The notes beneath the pieces were generated by a model. That model was given only the letters and a program-made list of their open reading frames with translations. It was not told the origin of the DNA and ran no database searches. Below, in pieces: positions 10,000 through 20,579 of a stretch of DNA of 64,000 nucleotides. The DNA is from Sipunculus nudus. Lineage: Eukaryota; Annelida; Sipuncula; Golfingiida; Sipunculidae. The translations under genes were made by a program, and so were the position numbers. The DNA is taken from assembly GCA_026874595.1 (NCBI GenBank), contig CM049308.1, forward strand, positions 43,157,327-43,221,326, in the 5' to 3' direction. Positions within the stretch are counted from its first letter, which is position 1, and every line of letters starts with the position of its first letter.

Positions 10000-11882
10000 T
10001 TGTTCCTTGGTCTATTAATGTATGCTGATATGCATGAATTAAAAGATTTCCTTAAATTGGTGCATCGTAACGTACATGTATATTTTTGTTATATATTTAA
10101 TACGTCTATTGTGCCTAATGAACGGGTGACAGTCATACTTAATCCAATTCCAAAGAAAGGAAAAGATAATAGGATTCCAAATAATACTAGAGGTATTAGC
10201 CTTATATCAGCATCAGCAAAAATATTTGCAAATATTTTGTATTGTCGATTACAAAATTTTGTTGAACATTATAATTTGATAAGCGATCAACAAAATGCTT
10301 ACCGAAAAAATCGCAGTTGTATGGATCATATATATTGTCTACATCTATGATCAGTTCCAGGAAAAGAGTTAAACAGGATACATTTGTATGTTTTTTTCGA
10401 TTTTTCCCGTGCATTTGATTCTGTGCAAAGAGATTTGCTGTGGTATAAATTAATGTGCCTTGGTATAAACGGTCCATTTTTAAAGATTCTCAGGGCTATG
10501 TATCAATACACTAAGGTTACTGTGCGTGTAAAATTTCACTGAAACTTTCAGACTCAGTATGGGATTCGTCAGGGGGATATCCTTGCGCCTGTTTTATTCA
10601 CTTTATTTATTAACGACCTAGCCAAGGAAATAAAAGATACTGGATTTGGAGTAAGATTAGATGACAGCGAAAAATTTAGTATAATGATGTATGCTGATAG
10701 CTTTAATAGCTGCTAGCCCTGAAGAGCTACAAGAAATGCTGTATATTTTGTATAAATGGTGCTCTAAAGGCGATTAAATGTTAACCTTCAGAAGACTAAC
10801 GTGGTACATTTTCGTCCCGCTCAGAAGGAAAGGTGTTCGTATACGTTTAGTTATGGCGCCGATGTTGTTCCGTATGTTACTTCCTATATATATCTAGGCC
10901 TTGAGCTTGATGAGACCCTTAACTTTAGTTTCTCAGTAAATCGTTTGTGTAAATCCAGTGGACTCGCGCTTGGAAATTTGACCACAAGATTCCATGCCCT
11001 ACATGGGTTAAAATATGAGACGTACTGTACCATGTATAAGTCGCTTGTGTGTCTTGTAATAGACTATTGTAGTGGAATGTGGGGCTTGAAGAAATATGTT
11101 AAATTTGACACCATACAACACCGTGCAATACAAACTTTTCTTGGTGTTGGTAAAGTGACTCCCGTACAGGCCATGTATGGAGACCTTGGTTGGATACCCC
11201 CGTTTATTCGTCTTAGGGTGGAGTGTGTGAAACTCTTGCACAGACTTTGTTGTTTATCATCTGATCACATAACACGGAGAGTGTTTGATATAGACTACCG
11301 GTACTTTAACAGTGTTGAGGGTCATAAGGATTGGTGTCATTCTGTTAAAGATATTTTAAATACATGTGGTCTTAGTGTTATGTACATAAGTAGGAATGTT
11401 TCTCGGTTCACCTCGAAAGAATTAGGTGTTTTGGTAGGGAGAGATTATCAGATTCTTTTGTGGAACAATGGCTGGATAGTTTAGCAGGAATTTATCGTTT
11501 AAATATTTACAAAGAAATTAAGGATTTATTCAGCCCTGATGATTACATTTTTAAGTGCTCGAGGAAAAACAGGACAATAATAACCAAGCTACGTATGGGG
11601 GTATATCCAATACGGATTGAAACCGGCCGATACCGAAGTCTGGCGCGGGAGGATCGAGTATGTCTCTTGTATAATTCCGGTCAGGTAAAAACGGTGGAAC
11701 ATTTTCTTTTCTATTGTAGTAAACACAGATTAATTAGAAGGGAATATAAGGAACAAGTCAGTCTTGTACTAAATATTGATTTCAGTAATTTAACATGTAA
11801 AGATAAATGGGTGTTTTCTTTGTCAAACGGCGACGTTGTCAACTTGACTGCAAGATTTGCATCTGAAGCATTTTGTAACTGA
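10000..11882 (+). pseudogene. Broken LINE (non-LTR retrotransposon) reverse transcriptase
   Basis: In pieces and several frames this encodes the RT and C-terminal part of a LINE ORF2. Frame at 10,000-10,348: 'IPKKGKD', 'RGISLISASAKIFANIL' and 'DQQNAYRKNRSC', typical of RT motifs 0-2. Near 10,390-10,420: 'FFDFSRAFDSV' (motif A). Near 10,555-10,630: 'QYGIRQGDILAPVLF' (motif B). The YADD catalytic motif near 10,690 reads YAD and then shifts frame. 10,801-11,482 and 11,460-11,880 give the thumb and C-terminal region, with 'RIETGRYR' and a Cys/His knuckle (VC..Y...HFLFYC) whose second Cys is Tyr. Stops and shifts near 10,348, 10,540, 10,700 and 11,480 make it inactive. The upstream endonuclease part is absent, as expected for a 5'-truncated insertion. 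Clade uncertain. Confidence 0.9.
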
Positions 11883-12150
11883 CTATGATGTATCATGATG
11901 TATATTCATTGTATGTTAATATCATTCACAATCGAACCTTAATATTTAAGTTGTGTAATTTAATTGATATAACATGATGTATATTTATTTCATGTTAATC
12001 TCATTCACACCCGGACCTTAATTCTTTAAATGTTTTCACCGTATAGTGCTTCATAAGCCCTATATATAGGCTGGATGTGTTACGATGTATGTTTAAATTG
12101 GAAAAATATGTACATGTTACACTTTAATAATAAACTACTACTACTGTATA
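11883..12150 (+). mobile_element. 3' untranslated tail of the LINE
   Basis: After the stop at 11,880 the sequence carries a ~79-bp duplication ('catgatgtatatt...cattcacaatcgaaccttaat' near 11,894, again near 11,973). It ends in 'taataataaactactactac' at 12,125-12,146, a microsatellite-like tail often seen at LINE 3' ends, with an AATAAA signal inside. Confidence 0.6.
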
Positions 12151-12402
12151 CAGCCTTGGCTTCCCCCACCTTGCCATTAATATAATAACCAACCGATGTA
12201 TTATTTCTCACCGAAGACCCCAGGATGATCATGATTCGACCCGTTTATCATTGTATATGCAAATAGACAATTATACATTAACTGGACAACTGGATTGGAA
12301 GCCGACAAAACATTTAATCACACTGAATATACTCTTCCAAATAACATTTTAAATACATTTTCCAATTCGTATCGCTCTTCCCATTTGGCATATACATATC
12401 TA

Positions 12403-12939
12403 TATATGCAAATTAGTTGATAAAAAAACTGTAAATTAGCTTTAAAAATGAAAACAATACATATTACGGCTAATAAATGAAATAGTAAGCAACTATTTCC
12501 GTTATGATGTTCTTATGAAAAGACCACTACCTTAGATTTCAATAATTTGTCTAATGTGCATAATTTATCTACATTTATTAATTAAAAATAAACGATTTTA
12601 TATAAACATACGTTAAATCTTATTTCTGTACCCGAAATATTTTACTCCTATAAATATCCAAATAATCAATAGATTTAATAATTATATAATTAAAATTATA
12701 CAAATTTATTTAGATATGCAAATTTATGGCAATTATTTCATTAAATATGTACAATACAACATTTTTGAAGCAGAAATAGATTCTACAGGAAACATTACCC
12801 CAGAATCAACTGAGAAAAAAAAACCAATTGAGGATTATCAATAATTGCTGTTTTCGAGTGATATATAGCCCCTGTTTTTGTATGGCCGCCATTCATCCAA
12901 GATGGCGGAAGAAAAAAGCAAACATCGATTTTTAGTTAC
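12403..12939. repeat. Right arm of the ~550-bp inverted repeat pair
   Basis: Reverse complement of 6,398-6,975. This arm keeps 'CCAAGATGGCGGAAG' near 12,897, a match to the YY1-type AAGATGGCGG motif, where the left arm is degraded. Immediately after it (12,946-12,992) comes a diverged half of the hairpin family at 17,312-17,519 ('catgcgcttgaattgct'). Confidence 0.75.
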
Positions 12940-13084
12940 ATCACATGCGCTTGAATTGCTATTAGTGTAGATTTCGGTTAAATTTGTTACTTTTCTGGGT
13001 CATTTCCTCATAACTATTACTTATCTGACATTTTGTGAGCGTTTTATCCACTATATATGGTCTCTATATCTCTTTATTATTTAC

Positions 13085-13395
13085 TTAAAATTTGAGATAG
13101 GCAGGCAAGAAGCCCCCCATATTTAGACTCGACAGCCATGGCATAGCAACTGAGGACGCGCCTTCTGATTGGTTGATATGTCTGCTACTGGAGTCTTCAA
13201 GATGGTGACACCGTAGACTGGTACCCTGCTCTATTATGGCCCTCAGCCAAGCATAGAGACAGGCGTACAACGCCATCTTTAGCACTCCAAGTTGCAACTC
13301 CTGACTTACCTGTAGACTGGTTCCAACTCCAGTATGCACGCTCATACCGAATGTCATGGACGTTCACGCGATGCTGGCTGATTATCCGTGCAGAA
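13085..13395 (-). CDS. Possible first exon in a CpG-rich island (weak)
   Basis: This ~300-bp stretch has far more CpG than its surroundings. On the minus strand a start at 13,357 opens 16 codons (MTFGMSVHTGVGTSLQ) ending at 13,310 in CTACAG followed by GTAAGT, a perfect donor match, in phase 0. The same strand also has CCAATCAG near 13,168 and AAGATGGCG near 13,280, but these lie downstream of the donor, so they do not make a simple promoter for this exon. Read without splicing the frame runs 90 codons to 13,085. I do not recognise the product. It could be chance. Confidence 0.22.
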
Positions 13396-15439
13396 TTCTT
13401 ATAAATGACTTCCTTTAGTTATTTCTAGTTTTCAAATATTTAAAAATGTGTTGTTGCACAAAAGTTGAATGATGTATGTATAGATTTTATAATATACTGA
13501 ATCTTTGATATTCCACTGTACGTGGCATTGATTTACTATCAATATCTATTTATCTAATCATTAATGTCACGCCAAATTTACAGCCAACTTTTTTTTTTGG
13601 GGGGGGGGATCCAGTGTACTGATCTTGACCGCTCGAGGATACAGTTCACGCCATGAAGTCCACCCAAGGCCGAGTGGGCGATGTATGAGGCATTTGTTAT
13701 AAACTGAACATTCTGTTTAAATTACTGTCGGAACCTGGTAATAGTTGATGTTTTGCAACATATTAAGCCCAAATAATACACATTGTTATGGCAAATCAAT
13801 TTATTCTTTGTAGAAACTGTGATCTCATCAAAGACGATTCAGTAGAAATGGCAACCCTTGTGGATTTCCGGTGAATTTCTCCAAAATATGTGGGGTATCA
13901 TTGGGCCACAATTACATCCGAGGTTAGAAGCCAACGGATTTGGCCGAGGTGTTCCCAATACTTTAGGCCCGTCTTTCATGATCGCGTTTCCGCTCGACGA
14001 GCGCTGAAAACGCGCGGAATTCAGTTTTTTTTCATGTTAGCAGATACACGCGGAATTCCCCATCGCACATACATTTTTTCAGACATAGCAGTTGTCTGAT
14101 CATAGTTAATTATTGAAGCAGCTATGCCTCTGAGAGCATTGCTTATACAATTAGAATATGGAATTTACAAATGTTATTTGTTCTTTGTTTTAAATAATAA
14201 GTTACATGCCCCAAGCAGAAAAATTGTAATAACAGTGATGCTGCCTCTGACAGCAGTGCTTATATGCAGTGGCACAATTGATTGGTTAATGTGTAGCCAC
14301 AGTAGATGTTTAATCGAGACAGCAACATGAAATTTCTGTGATTATTTTTGTCACTATAGCATAGAAAATAAGTAACCAAACTTGTTAAAATAAACAAGAA
14401 AATCTCCAATACCAGTTCATATAAGATAGTGGATTTTATTTTAATTATGATTTGCACATTCACGGTTCACGTTTATAATTAGCCAACCATGAATGAAATA
14501 TTAATAAAGGCTCACACTAAGACCTGCAACAGGTCGAGGAATAATTTTCACATTTTTATCACATTTTTTACTGTTAAGTGATCACTTTATAATTCATGTA
14601 TTGGCTCCTTCTGTGGGGTGCAAATAGTTTACTTTCTTTCTCCAGGGGGCCCCACTGTCAATAAGGGGTAAGGACTACATGAGAATCCTATAATTGAGCA
14701 AACAGAACCTGTAGGGATACATGTAAATTACTGGAACTGCCATAGCAGCAATAGGGAAGCTGGACATAGGGTCAACAGAGTAACAGTGTAGGGGTTGCTT
14801 TTACCTGGGGTATATTTGTGTAAGATCAGAATCTGACAAAATTATAGGGACCTACGCAGGTCTAGGTCAGACTTGTACATGGAGTTTATTACGACATGTC
14901 ACTCCCAGGACTGTTTTATGACATGTAAATACACACCCACATATATATGTATAAATGTGTATATATATCACTATCATTGTGTACAAAATAATTTTTAAGG
15001 TACTGTAATATGACAATATTATTATACGTCCGTTTATAGAAGGGAAGTATTATCAGACCACGGGCAGAATATTGAAACCCTCTCCCCCTAAACACCATAA
15101 AAACAAAGTAATACAAATGTGTATTTAAAACTGCCCAGTCAACTTAAATCAAAATTTGGTTCATATAAGGTAATGGTGACGAACAATAAGCGTCGTTGAT
15201 ATGGCAACATCTTAATTGGGAACCAATAACATTTGAGAAAATGTAGTTTCGTTGTTACTAACAAGATCCAAATGAATGTGTGTCTATTTATATATGCTTA
15301 AATTTATGTAATCCCTGACCAACAAGATATGGTTAATTTAAGGTTACCTTCATGCAAAATCATGGCCGTTGCTATGGTAGACTTACAAAAGAGGGGTATA
15401 CCAACGGTCCGTCCATTTGTTGAACCGTCCGTTAACCTT
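13396..15439. other. Intergenic DNA, nothing firm
   Basis: Contains a T10G9 run near 13,590. 'atgcctctgagagcattgct' near 14,124 and 'ctgcctctgacagcagtgct' near 14,240 form a loose ~115-bp direct repeat. No exon, RNA gene or transposon ends supported. Confidence 0.4.
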
Positions 15440-16145
15440 TAGTGTCTTGGCGATAACTTACGAACTTGATTTTACGAAACTCACCATACCTACTAACCAA
15501 TAGATAATCTCCCCTTTAACTTCGATTTTAGGCAAAATCCATGCATATCTCCTGAGGTCAGGGGTAACAGGACTTTGGTGCGCCGTGATGACTAACCAAA
15601 ACTCAAAAGGATTTTCCTGAAACTCATTATAAATAATAACCAATAGAGTTACTCACATGAATTTCATTCTCGGCAAAATTTACGCATATTCAATGAGGTC
15701 AAAAGTCACCAGGCTACTTTGTGGTGTCGCCTTGTGTCCTTGTGGTGTCGCCGTGTTAACTTCAGGGCTTCGCTAGATTTTCACAAAACTCACCATAACT
15801 ACTTACCAATAGATTATCTCACCTGAGGTCCATTATAGGCAGTATCCACGCATATCTAATTAGGTCAGAGGTCATCAGACTTCTTTGTGGTGTCGCCGCG
15901 ATCACTTACCAGGAACATCATGCATTTCGATAAAATTCTACAGAAATATTAGCAAGTGCAAGATCTCGCCTAAGTGTGATTCCTGGCAAAATCCATCCAT
16001 ATTTAATGAGGTCGGAGGTCACCAGACTCTTGTGGGGTTGTTAAAATTTAGCCAACAGAGTACGTGTTTCTCACCTGAATTACATTCTCGGCAAAAAAAA
16101 AGTCATACATATTTAATGATGTCAGAGGAGACATACGACGGGTGT
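15440..16145. repeat. Tandem repeat with AGGTCA motifs, unit ~140-170 bp
   Basis: Units contain 'aaactcaccata(c/a)ctactnaccaatag', 'ggcaaaatccatgcatat' and 'gaggtca(g)aggtca(c)ca'. The AGGTCA-bearing part recurs near 15,554, 15,691, 15,863, 16,009 and 16,117 (spacings about 137, 172, 146, 108). The 172-bp unit contains a ~20-bp internal duplication 'ttgtggtgtcgcc'. At 15,862-15,874 it forms a perfect AGGTCA-1-AGGTCA. Confidence 0.7.
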
Positions 16146-16719
16146 ACCATTTTCGGTGCTCTTGGTAATAATTAGCTATTATAAAATATTATAAAAATCA
16201 ACCGTCTCAATGTTAAAAAGAAATAATACCGGACGTTTGCTGGAAGCTATATGCAGATGCCGTTGTTTGCCCGACGCTATGATTAACTCAGAGTAGCGGG
16301 CCGTTATAGCGCGGGGTACCAGTGTATCATCATTTTTCATTTATTTAAAGTATTGCTCTTAAGCCGGTCACCACAGCTGTTCTTTATTGGAATGACTGAA
16401 GATCGCTCGAGTTAACAGGAGGTTGTAGAACCCATGTGCCTGTGGAACACTTTTGAAACTAGTACTTTTAACCGATATGTCATTTCTTTCAGTATGACTG
16501 TTTTTAATTGTTGATACGTTAAATGTCAAATATTAAAAACCTGGAACTCAGTTCAAGCCTGTATATTTAGCAGCAGTCGGATTTACTTCACGACAGACTG
16601 ATCTGTCTAGATTTCATTAGAGTGCGCATCTAACTCCCTTAGAACTTGTTGCGTTACATCGAATGTATTTTGACTGTTCCAGCACACAGCTGTCGAGAAC
16701 AGACAGCGCTTTTTGGTTC
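16146..16719. other. Intergenic DNA, nothing recognised
   Basis: Includes a short CpG-rich stretch near 16,240-16,320 ('cggacgttt...tagcgggccgttatagcgcggg') without recognisable ends or frame. Confidence 0.35.
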
Positions 16720-17245
16720 AGCAATATGATCATCTGTGTAATAGCGATCACCGTTTGTCTGGTATCCTTCCGGCCGGCCGGCCGTTAACAGGGAGCAAAT
16801 TGAAATTGTAACCATTTAACCTGGAAACTTCTTACTTGGGAAGGGAGGCCATTGTGAGCTCTGTTAAGAACATTTTAACTGGATGATTGTGACCTAAATT
16901 CTTTCAGTTACAGGGCAAAACTAAAGAATTTATTAACCAAGAAGATAAGACTATTTTATTAAAAGCGCATGCCAGAGATAAGATTTTCCATGAAATAAAT
17001 AAAAAAAAAGATTTTCCATGAAATGCTGGACAGATTGTCATGAAATTTGGTGTGCTAACTCTGACGAGAAGTAAATACGACTGATACTAAATGTACAAGC
17101 CTGACCAAAGTTAAATCCCAGGTTTTTAATTTTTCACGTTTAACGTATGAACATTTTTCAGAGATCACGCTAAAAGACATTAATTGATGCATATGATGGC
17201 GCCACCTATAATTCCTCTATTTTTGTGTATTTTACTTTATTTTTG
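16720..17245. repeat. Copy of the 'TAGCGATCACC' repeat family
   Basis: Starts with 'aatagcgatcaccgtttgtc', then a (GGCC) palindromic run, 'gttaacagggagcaaatt', and 'gtaaccatttaacctgga', all matching modules at 30,665-30,760 and 31,380-31,420. It ends with 'atggcgccacctataatt' and 'ttttgtgtattttactttattt'. Non-coding. Confidence 0.6.
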
Positions 17246-17311
17246 TGAATGCCACAGGCCACAGTTGGTATCAAAAAACCATGAGACAAAGAGTTCCAGC
17301 TTCACTTTGTG

Positions 17312-17519
17312 CACAGGCGCTTGAATCGCTGTATGTGTTGATATTGGCTTAAATAGTGTTCAATTTACCTTAACAATTAATTGTATTTATTAAATAAACA
17401 AGTACCGGCAAGCGATATATCATGGTTTACAGCTCATAAAACGGTAGGGGATTGTTGTTAAGGTAAATTGAACACTATTTAAGCCAATATCAACACAAAT
17501 AGCGATTCAAGCGCCTGTG
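17312..17519. repeat. 65-bp-arm hairpin (foldback repeat)
   Basis: Positions 17,312-17,376 and 17,455-17,519 are reverse complements over 65 nt with about two mismatches, separated by a 78-nt AT-rich centre. The tips are CACAGGCGC/GCGCCTGTG. No target duplication is obvious. A diverged half copy is at 12,946-12,992. It fits a small foldback element or MITE; if transcribed it would make a long stem. Confidence 0.85.
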
Positions 17520-17834
17520 CTTTGTGTGAGGTCTTTATTGGGTCTCCCTGAAAACGCGGAAACACTTCAGTGTGACATGTTCTTTCAGTTTCTCTGTAAA
17601 CAGGTTTCAACATGTTTGACAGAGGCCTATTTGTCTTATATTAGTTATGGGTTCTTAAAAATGGGTACGCATATTGATCATTGATCGTTTGATGAGCTGA
17701 AGAAGACTGTTTTCTAGACTGACAAATGGTTCCAGTTTTGTCAGTTTCTCAGCAGTGTTGCTCTAAAATGATGGGGGTTTTTTCATGGACAGTTTTTAGC
17801 TTTATACAAGTGTATTAGTGCTGTTTATATATTT
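17520..17834. other. Intergenic DNA, nothing recognised
   Basis: No exon or named repeat supported. Confidence 0.35.
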
Positions 17835-18722
17835 GTATCCGCCAAAAAAATAAAGTTTTGCGGATACTAAGTTTTTGACCGGGTTCCGCCGCCGCCGCCG
17901 CCACCGCCGCCGCCGCGTACGTTTCTGGAATAGAATTTTGAGACCACTGGACATATTTTTCCGAAACTTTACACCATTAGGCACTGGTGTTACACATGTG
18001 AACTGGTGCCAAAATATTTTGCGTTGAACTTTGACCTTTCCTCTCTCAAGTGCGTCTATCTGTGCGTCTGTTTTGACACATTAACCCACATATCTTCGGA
18101 CTTGTTTGACTAATCAGGCTAAAAATTTTGCACAAATGTAGCCCTTGGATAGTTTTTAACAAACACAAAGAAATGGTGGCGCCACCTGCAACCATTTTTG
18201 CAAGCGTCCATCTGTTTGTTCTGCTGTGGGGGAAGGTCACTCATATCTCTGCAGTGGTTGGACTTATCCACCTGAAACTTTGCATGTGTACACATCCTGG
18301 ATAGCTTTCTTGATTTTATGACAGGCGGCACCACCTACATTTACGTTCAGGCTGCAGACTTCCAGGCTTTTATCTCAGGACTATCCTGCTGAAATTGTGC
18401 ATATGTATAGATCTCACATACGTTTATCATACGCAAACTGGTGGCGCCACCTGCAACCATTTTTGCACAGGGTCCTTCTGTTTGTCTGCTGTGGGATAAA
18501 ATACCTCACATACAAGCAGTGGTTTGACTGGTCTGCCTAAAATTTTGCATATGTATACAACTTGGATAGCTATCTGGATTTTTCGGAAGGTGGTGCTACA
18601 TACATACACATTTCGGCTGCAGACATCCATGCTAATATGCAACACACCTCACTCTATTTCCCCTTGCCACTTAATCCATGCCTCACTTCACCCGTCCCAC
18701 TCTGAGAGATTTCAGCGGATAC
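17835..18722. mobile_element. Second GTATCCGCC/GCGGATAC element (two dimers)
   Basis: Same architecture as 7,359-8,506. It has GTATCCGCC at the left tip with an internal complementary GCGGATAC at 17,860, a long (CCG)n run near 17,885-17,915, GGCGCC sites near 18,174, 18,323, 18,438 and 18,590, the closing 'cacctcactctatttcccc', and GCGGATAC at 18,715-18,722. It carries one ~280-bp dimer fewer than the other copy. Minus-strand open frames rich in Arg come from the (CCG)n run. Confidence 0.65.
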
Positions 18723-19565
18723 ACGTGATCTTTCTCGTATTCACAAGGATGATTAGTATCTATGAGGGCTCCAGGCCTATTGAATTACTAACCTGTTTTT
18801 TTAAACAGTACTCACTGTTGACAGCACAATAGATGTGTTTATGGCACGATTGATTAGTTATTTTAAGACTGTTACTTAACATTATATTGTTGTAATTTTT
18901 GAACTGACTGTTTATTGAAGTGTAATTATGTTTATCCTCACAGATGATGGCAAAACAGATTTATATGTATGTAGGTATGCAGTTCTGTTACTTGTGTTAA
19001 TGGCAGTGTTTACTAGAAAATATAAGACTGCTACCTTCCATTGGATTGATGTACTTGTTTAAATTGAATATTTATTGAAATGTTTGGAACTTTGGGCCTG
19101 AGGCCTTTTTCCTGAATAAAGTTCTGTTCTGTTAGAATTCCAATTTGGCCGCCAGGGCACATCCGCTGATTTTCTTTTGCGTGTGACATCTAAACAAGAA
19201 TATGCTTGATCTTTCTCGAATTCACAGGGATCATTGGGGCCTTTGAGTGCTCCAGACCCTGTCGGAATTCCAATATGGCCGACAGAGCACATTCGCTGAT
19301 TTTCTTTCACATGCGATATCTCATCTTTCTCATATTCACAAGGATCATTGGAGCCGATGAGGGTTCCATTCCGTAAAATTACACACCCGCCGAAAATCTT
19401 ATATGGCGGGCCATACCACAATTGAAGATTTTCTGTCGCAAACATGTTCACAAACAGAATACCCTTGGTCTTTTTTTTTCAGATTCACAGGGATGATTGG
19501 TGCCCATGAGGACTTGAATTACAGACTTGCTCAAAATCAAACATTGCCTCCAGTGTACAATCGAT
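18723..19565. repeat. Second block of the ~146-bp tandem family
   Basis: 'gatctttctc(g/a)tattcacaaggat' marks recur near 18,727, 19,210, 19,325 and 19,480, and 'aatatggccg(c/a)cagagcaca' near 19,143 and 19,273. Unit spacing is less regular than at 4.2-5.1 kb because of internal deletions and about 300 bp of unrelated DNA at 18,810-19,130. Confidence 0.7.
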
Positions 19566-20228
19566 GATTTTGTATTGCTCACATTATTTCAGACATATTT
19601 CTTTAATATGGTTTGAACCAGTAGGATTCTTGTCCCTCATGCATATTGATAAAAACCAGTTTCTGTTTGTCATATTTGAAAACTATTATCTTAACTTTTC
19701 ACCCATATTTAAACTAGTCCAACACTACCTGGAATGCGGGGGCCCTCTGAAGACCATTGTTCGACCACATCTAGTTTGTTTTTATTTTTAGGAATGATAA
19801 ATGACTATTTCGAGACTGACAAGTATTAGTCATGTAACATTAGCTTTATTAGCACAGCAGTCATTTATCTTGCCTTGTACCATTTAGTATTGTGACTTAG
19901 CCTTATATATTTCTGTCATTCATAATGCAAAACTTTGATAAATACTGGCTAACGATTTTTTTTTTTAATGTGATTAATAGTTCACTGTTATTAATGTTAG
20001 TATCATAGGTCATACTGATGACGGAGTATCATGAAACCATAGGTATTAGGTTTTCTCTGCACAATTATATTTCATATTTATCATAAATTACATTCGGTTA
20101 TAATTTCTGTAATGTTTAATATACTGTAGTTTCCCTGTTTTTTGTAGATATAATTTTCAGAATGTATCTAGTAAAGAGACCGTTTATCCCTCCCGTTAAT
20201 GAATTATTACATACACAGTGAATACATG
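19566..20228. other. Intergenic DNA, nothing recognised
   Basis: AT-rich; no feature supported. Confidence 0.4.
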
Positions 20229-20230
20229 TA

Positions 20231-20407
20231 CAGTGGAACCCCGTCTTGCGACCACCCCGCAATTGCGACCACCCCCACAATTACGACCACTTTTCTTGGT
20301 CCCAAATATACGATCCAGGTAACTTAGAGTTTCACAAATACGACCAACCCCAAATTACGACCACTTTGGTCGGTCCCCAAGGTGGTCTTAATTGTGCGGT
20401 TCCACTG
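20231..20407. mobile_element. MITE with CAGTGGAACC inverted ends and TA duplication
   Basis: 177 bp. The left tip CAGTGGAACC and the right tip GGTTCCACTG are perfect 10-bp inverted repeats, and both sides are flanked by TA (20,229-20,230 and 20,408-20,409). The interior repeats 'gcgaccacc', 'acgaccac' and 'ttggtc' motifs. CAGTG tips with TA target duplications are typical of Tc1/mariner-pogo type DNA transposons, so this is a non-autonomous member of that superfamily. No coding capacity. Confidence 0.85.
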
Positions 20408-20579
20408 TATATGATATTTAAGTGTCTTACGACCACGTCTAGTGCACATAAGTTGACCCGCTTAATGGATTATCGTAACCGCGAAGACAGTAGGCTTGAG
20501 AAACACGACTCAGACGGTCCTCAAACTGACAGCCAGTAATCTGGTCGTAATGTCAGAGGCCGAGAGGGCGCTACCAAAT

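Noticed and set aside
17802-17984. Arginine-rich frame
   Set aside because: Translation of the (CCG)n run in the repeat element.
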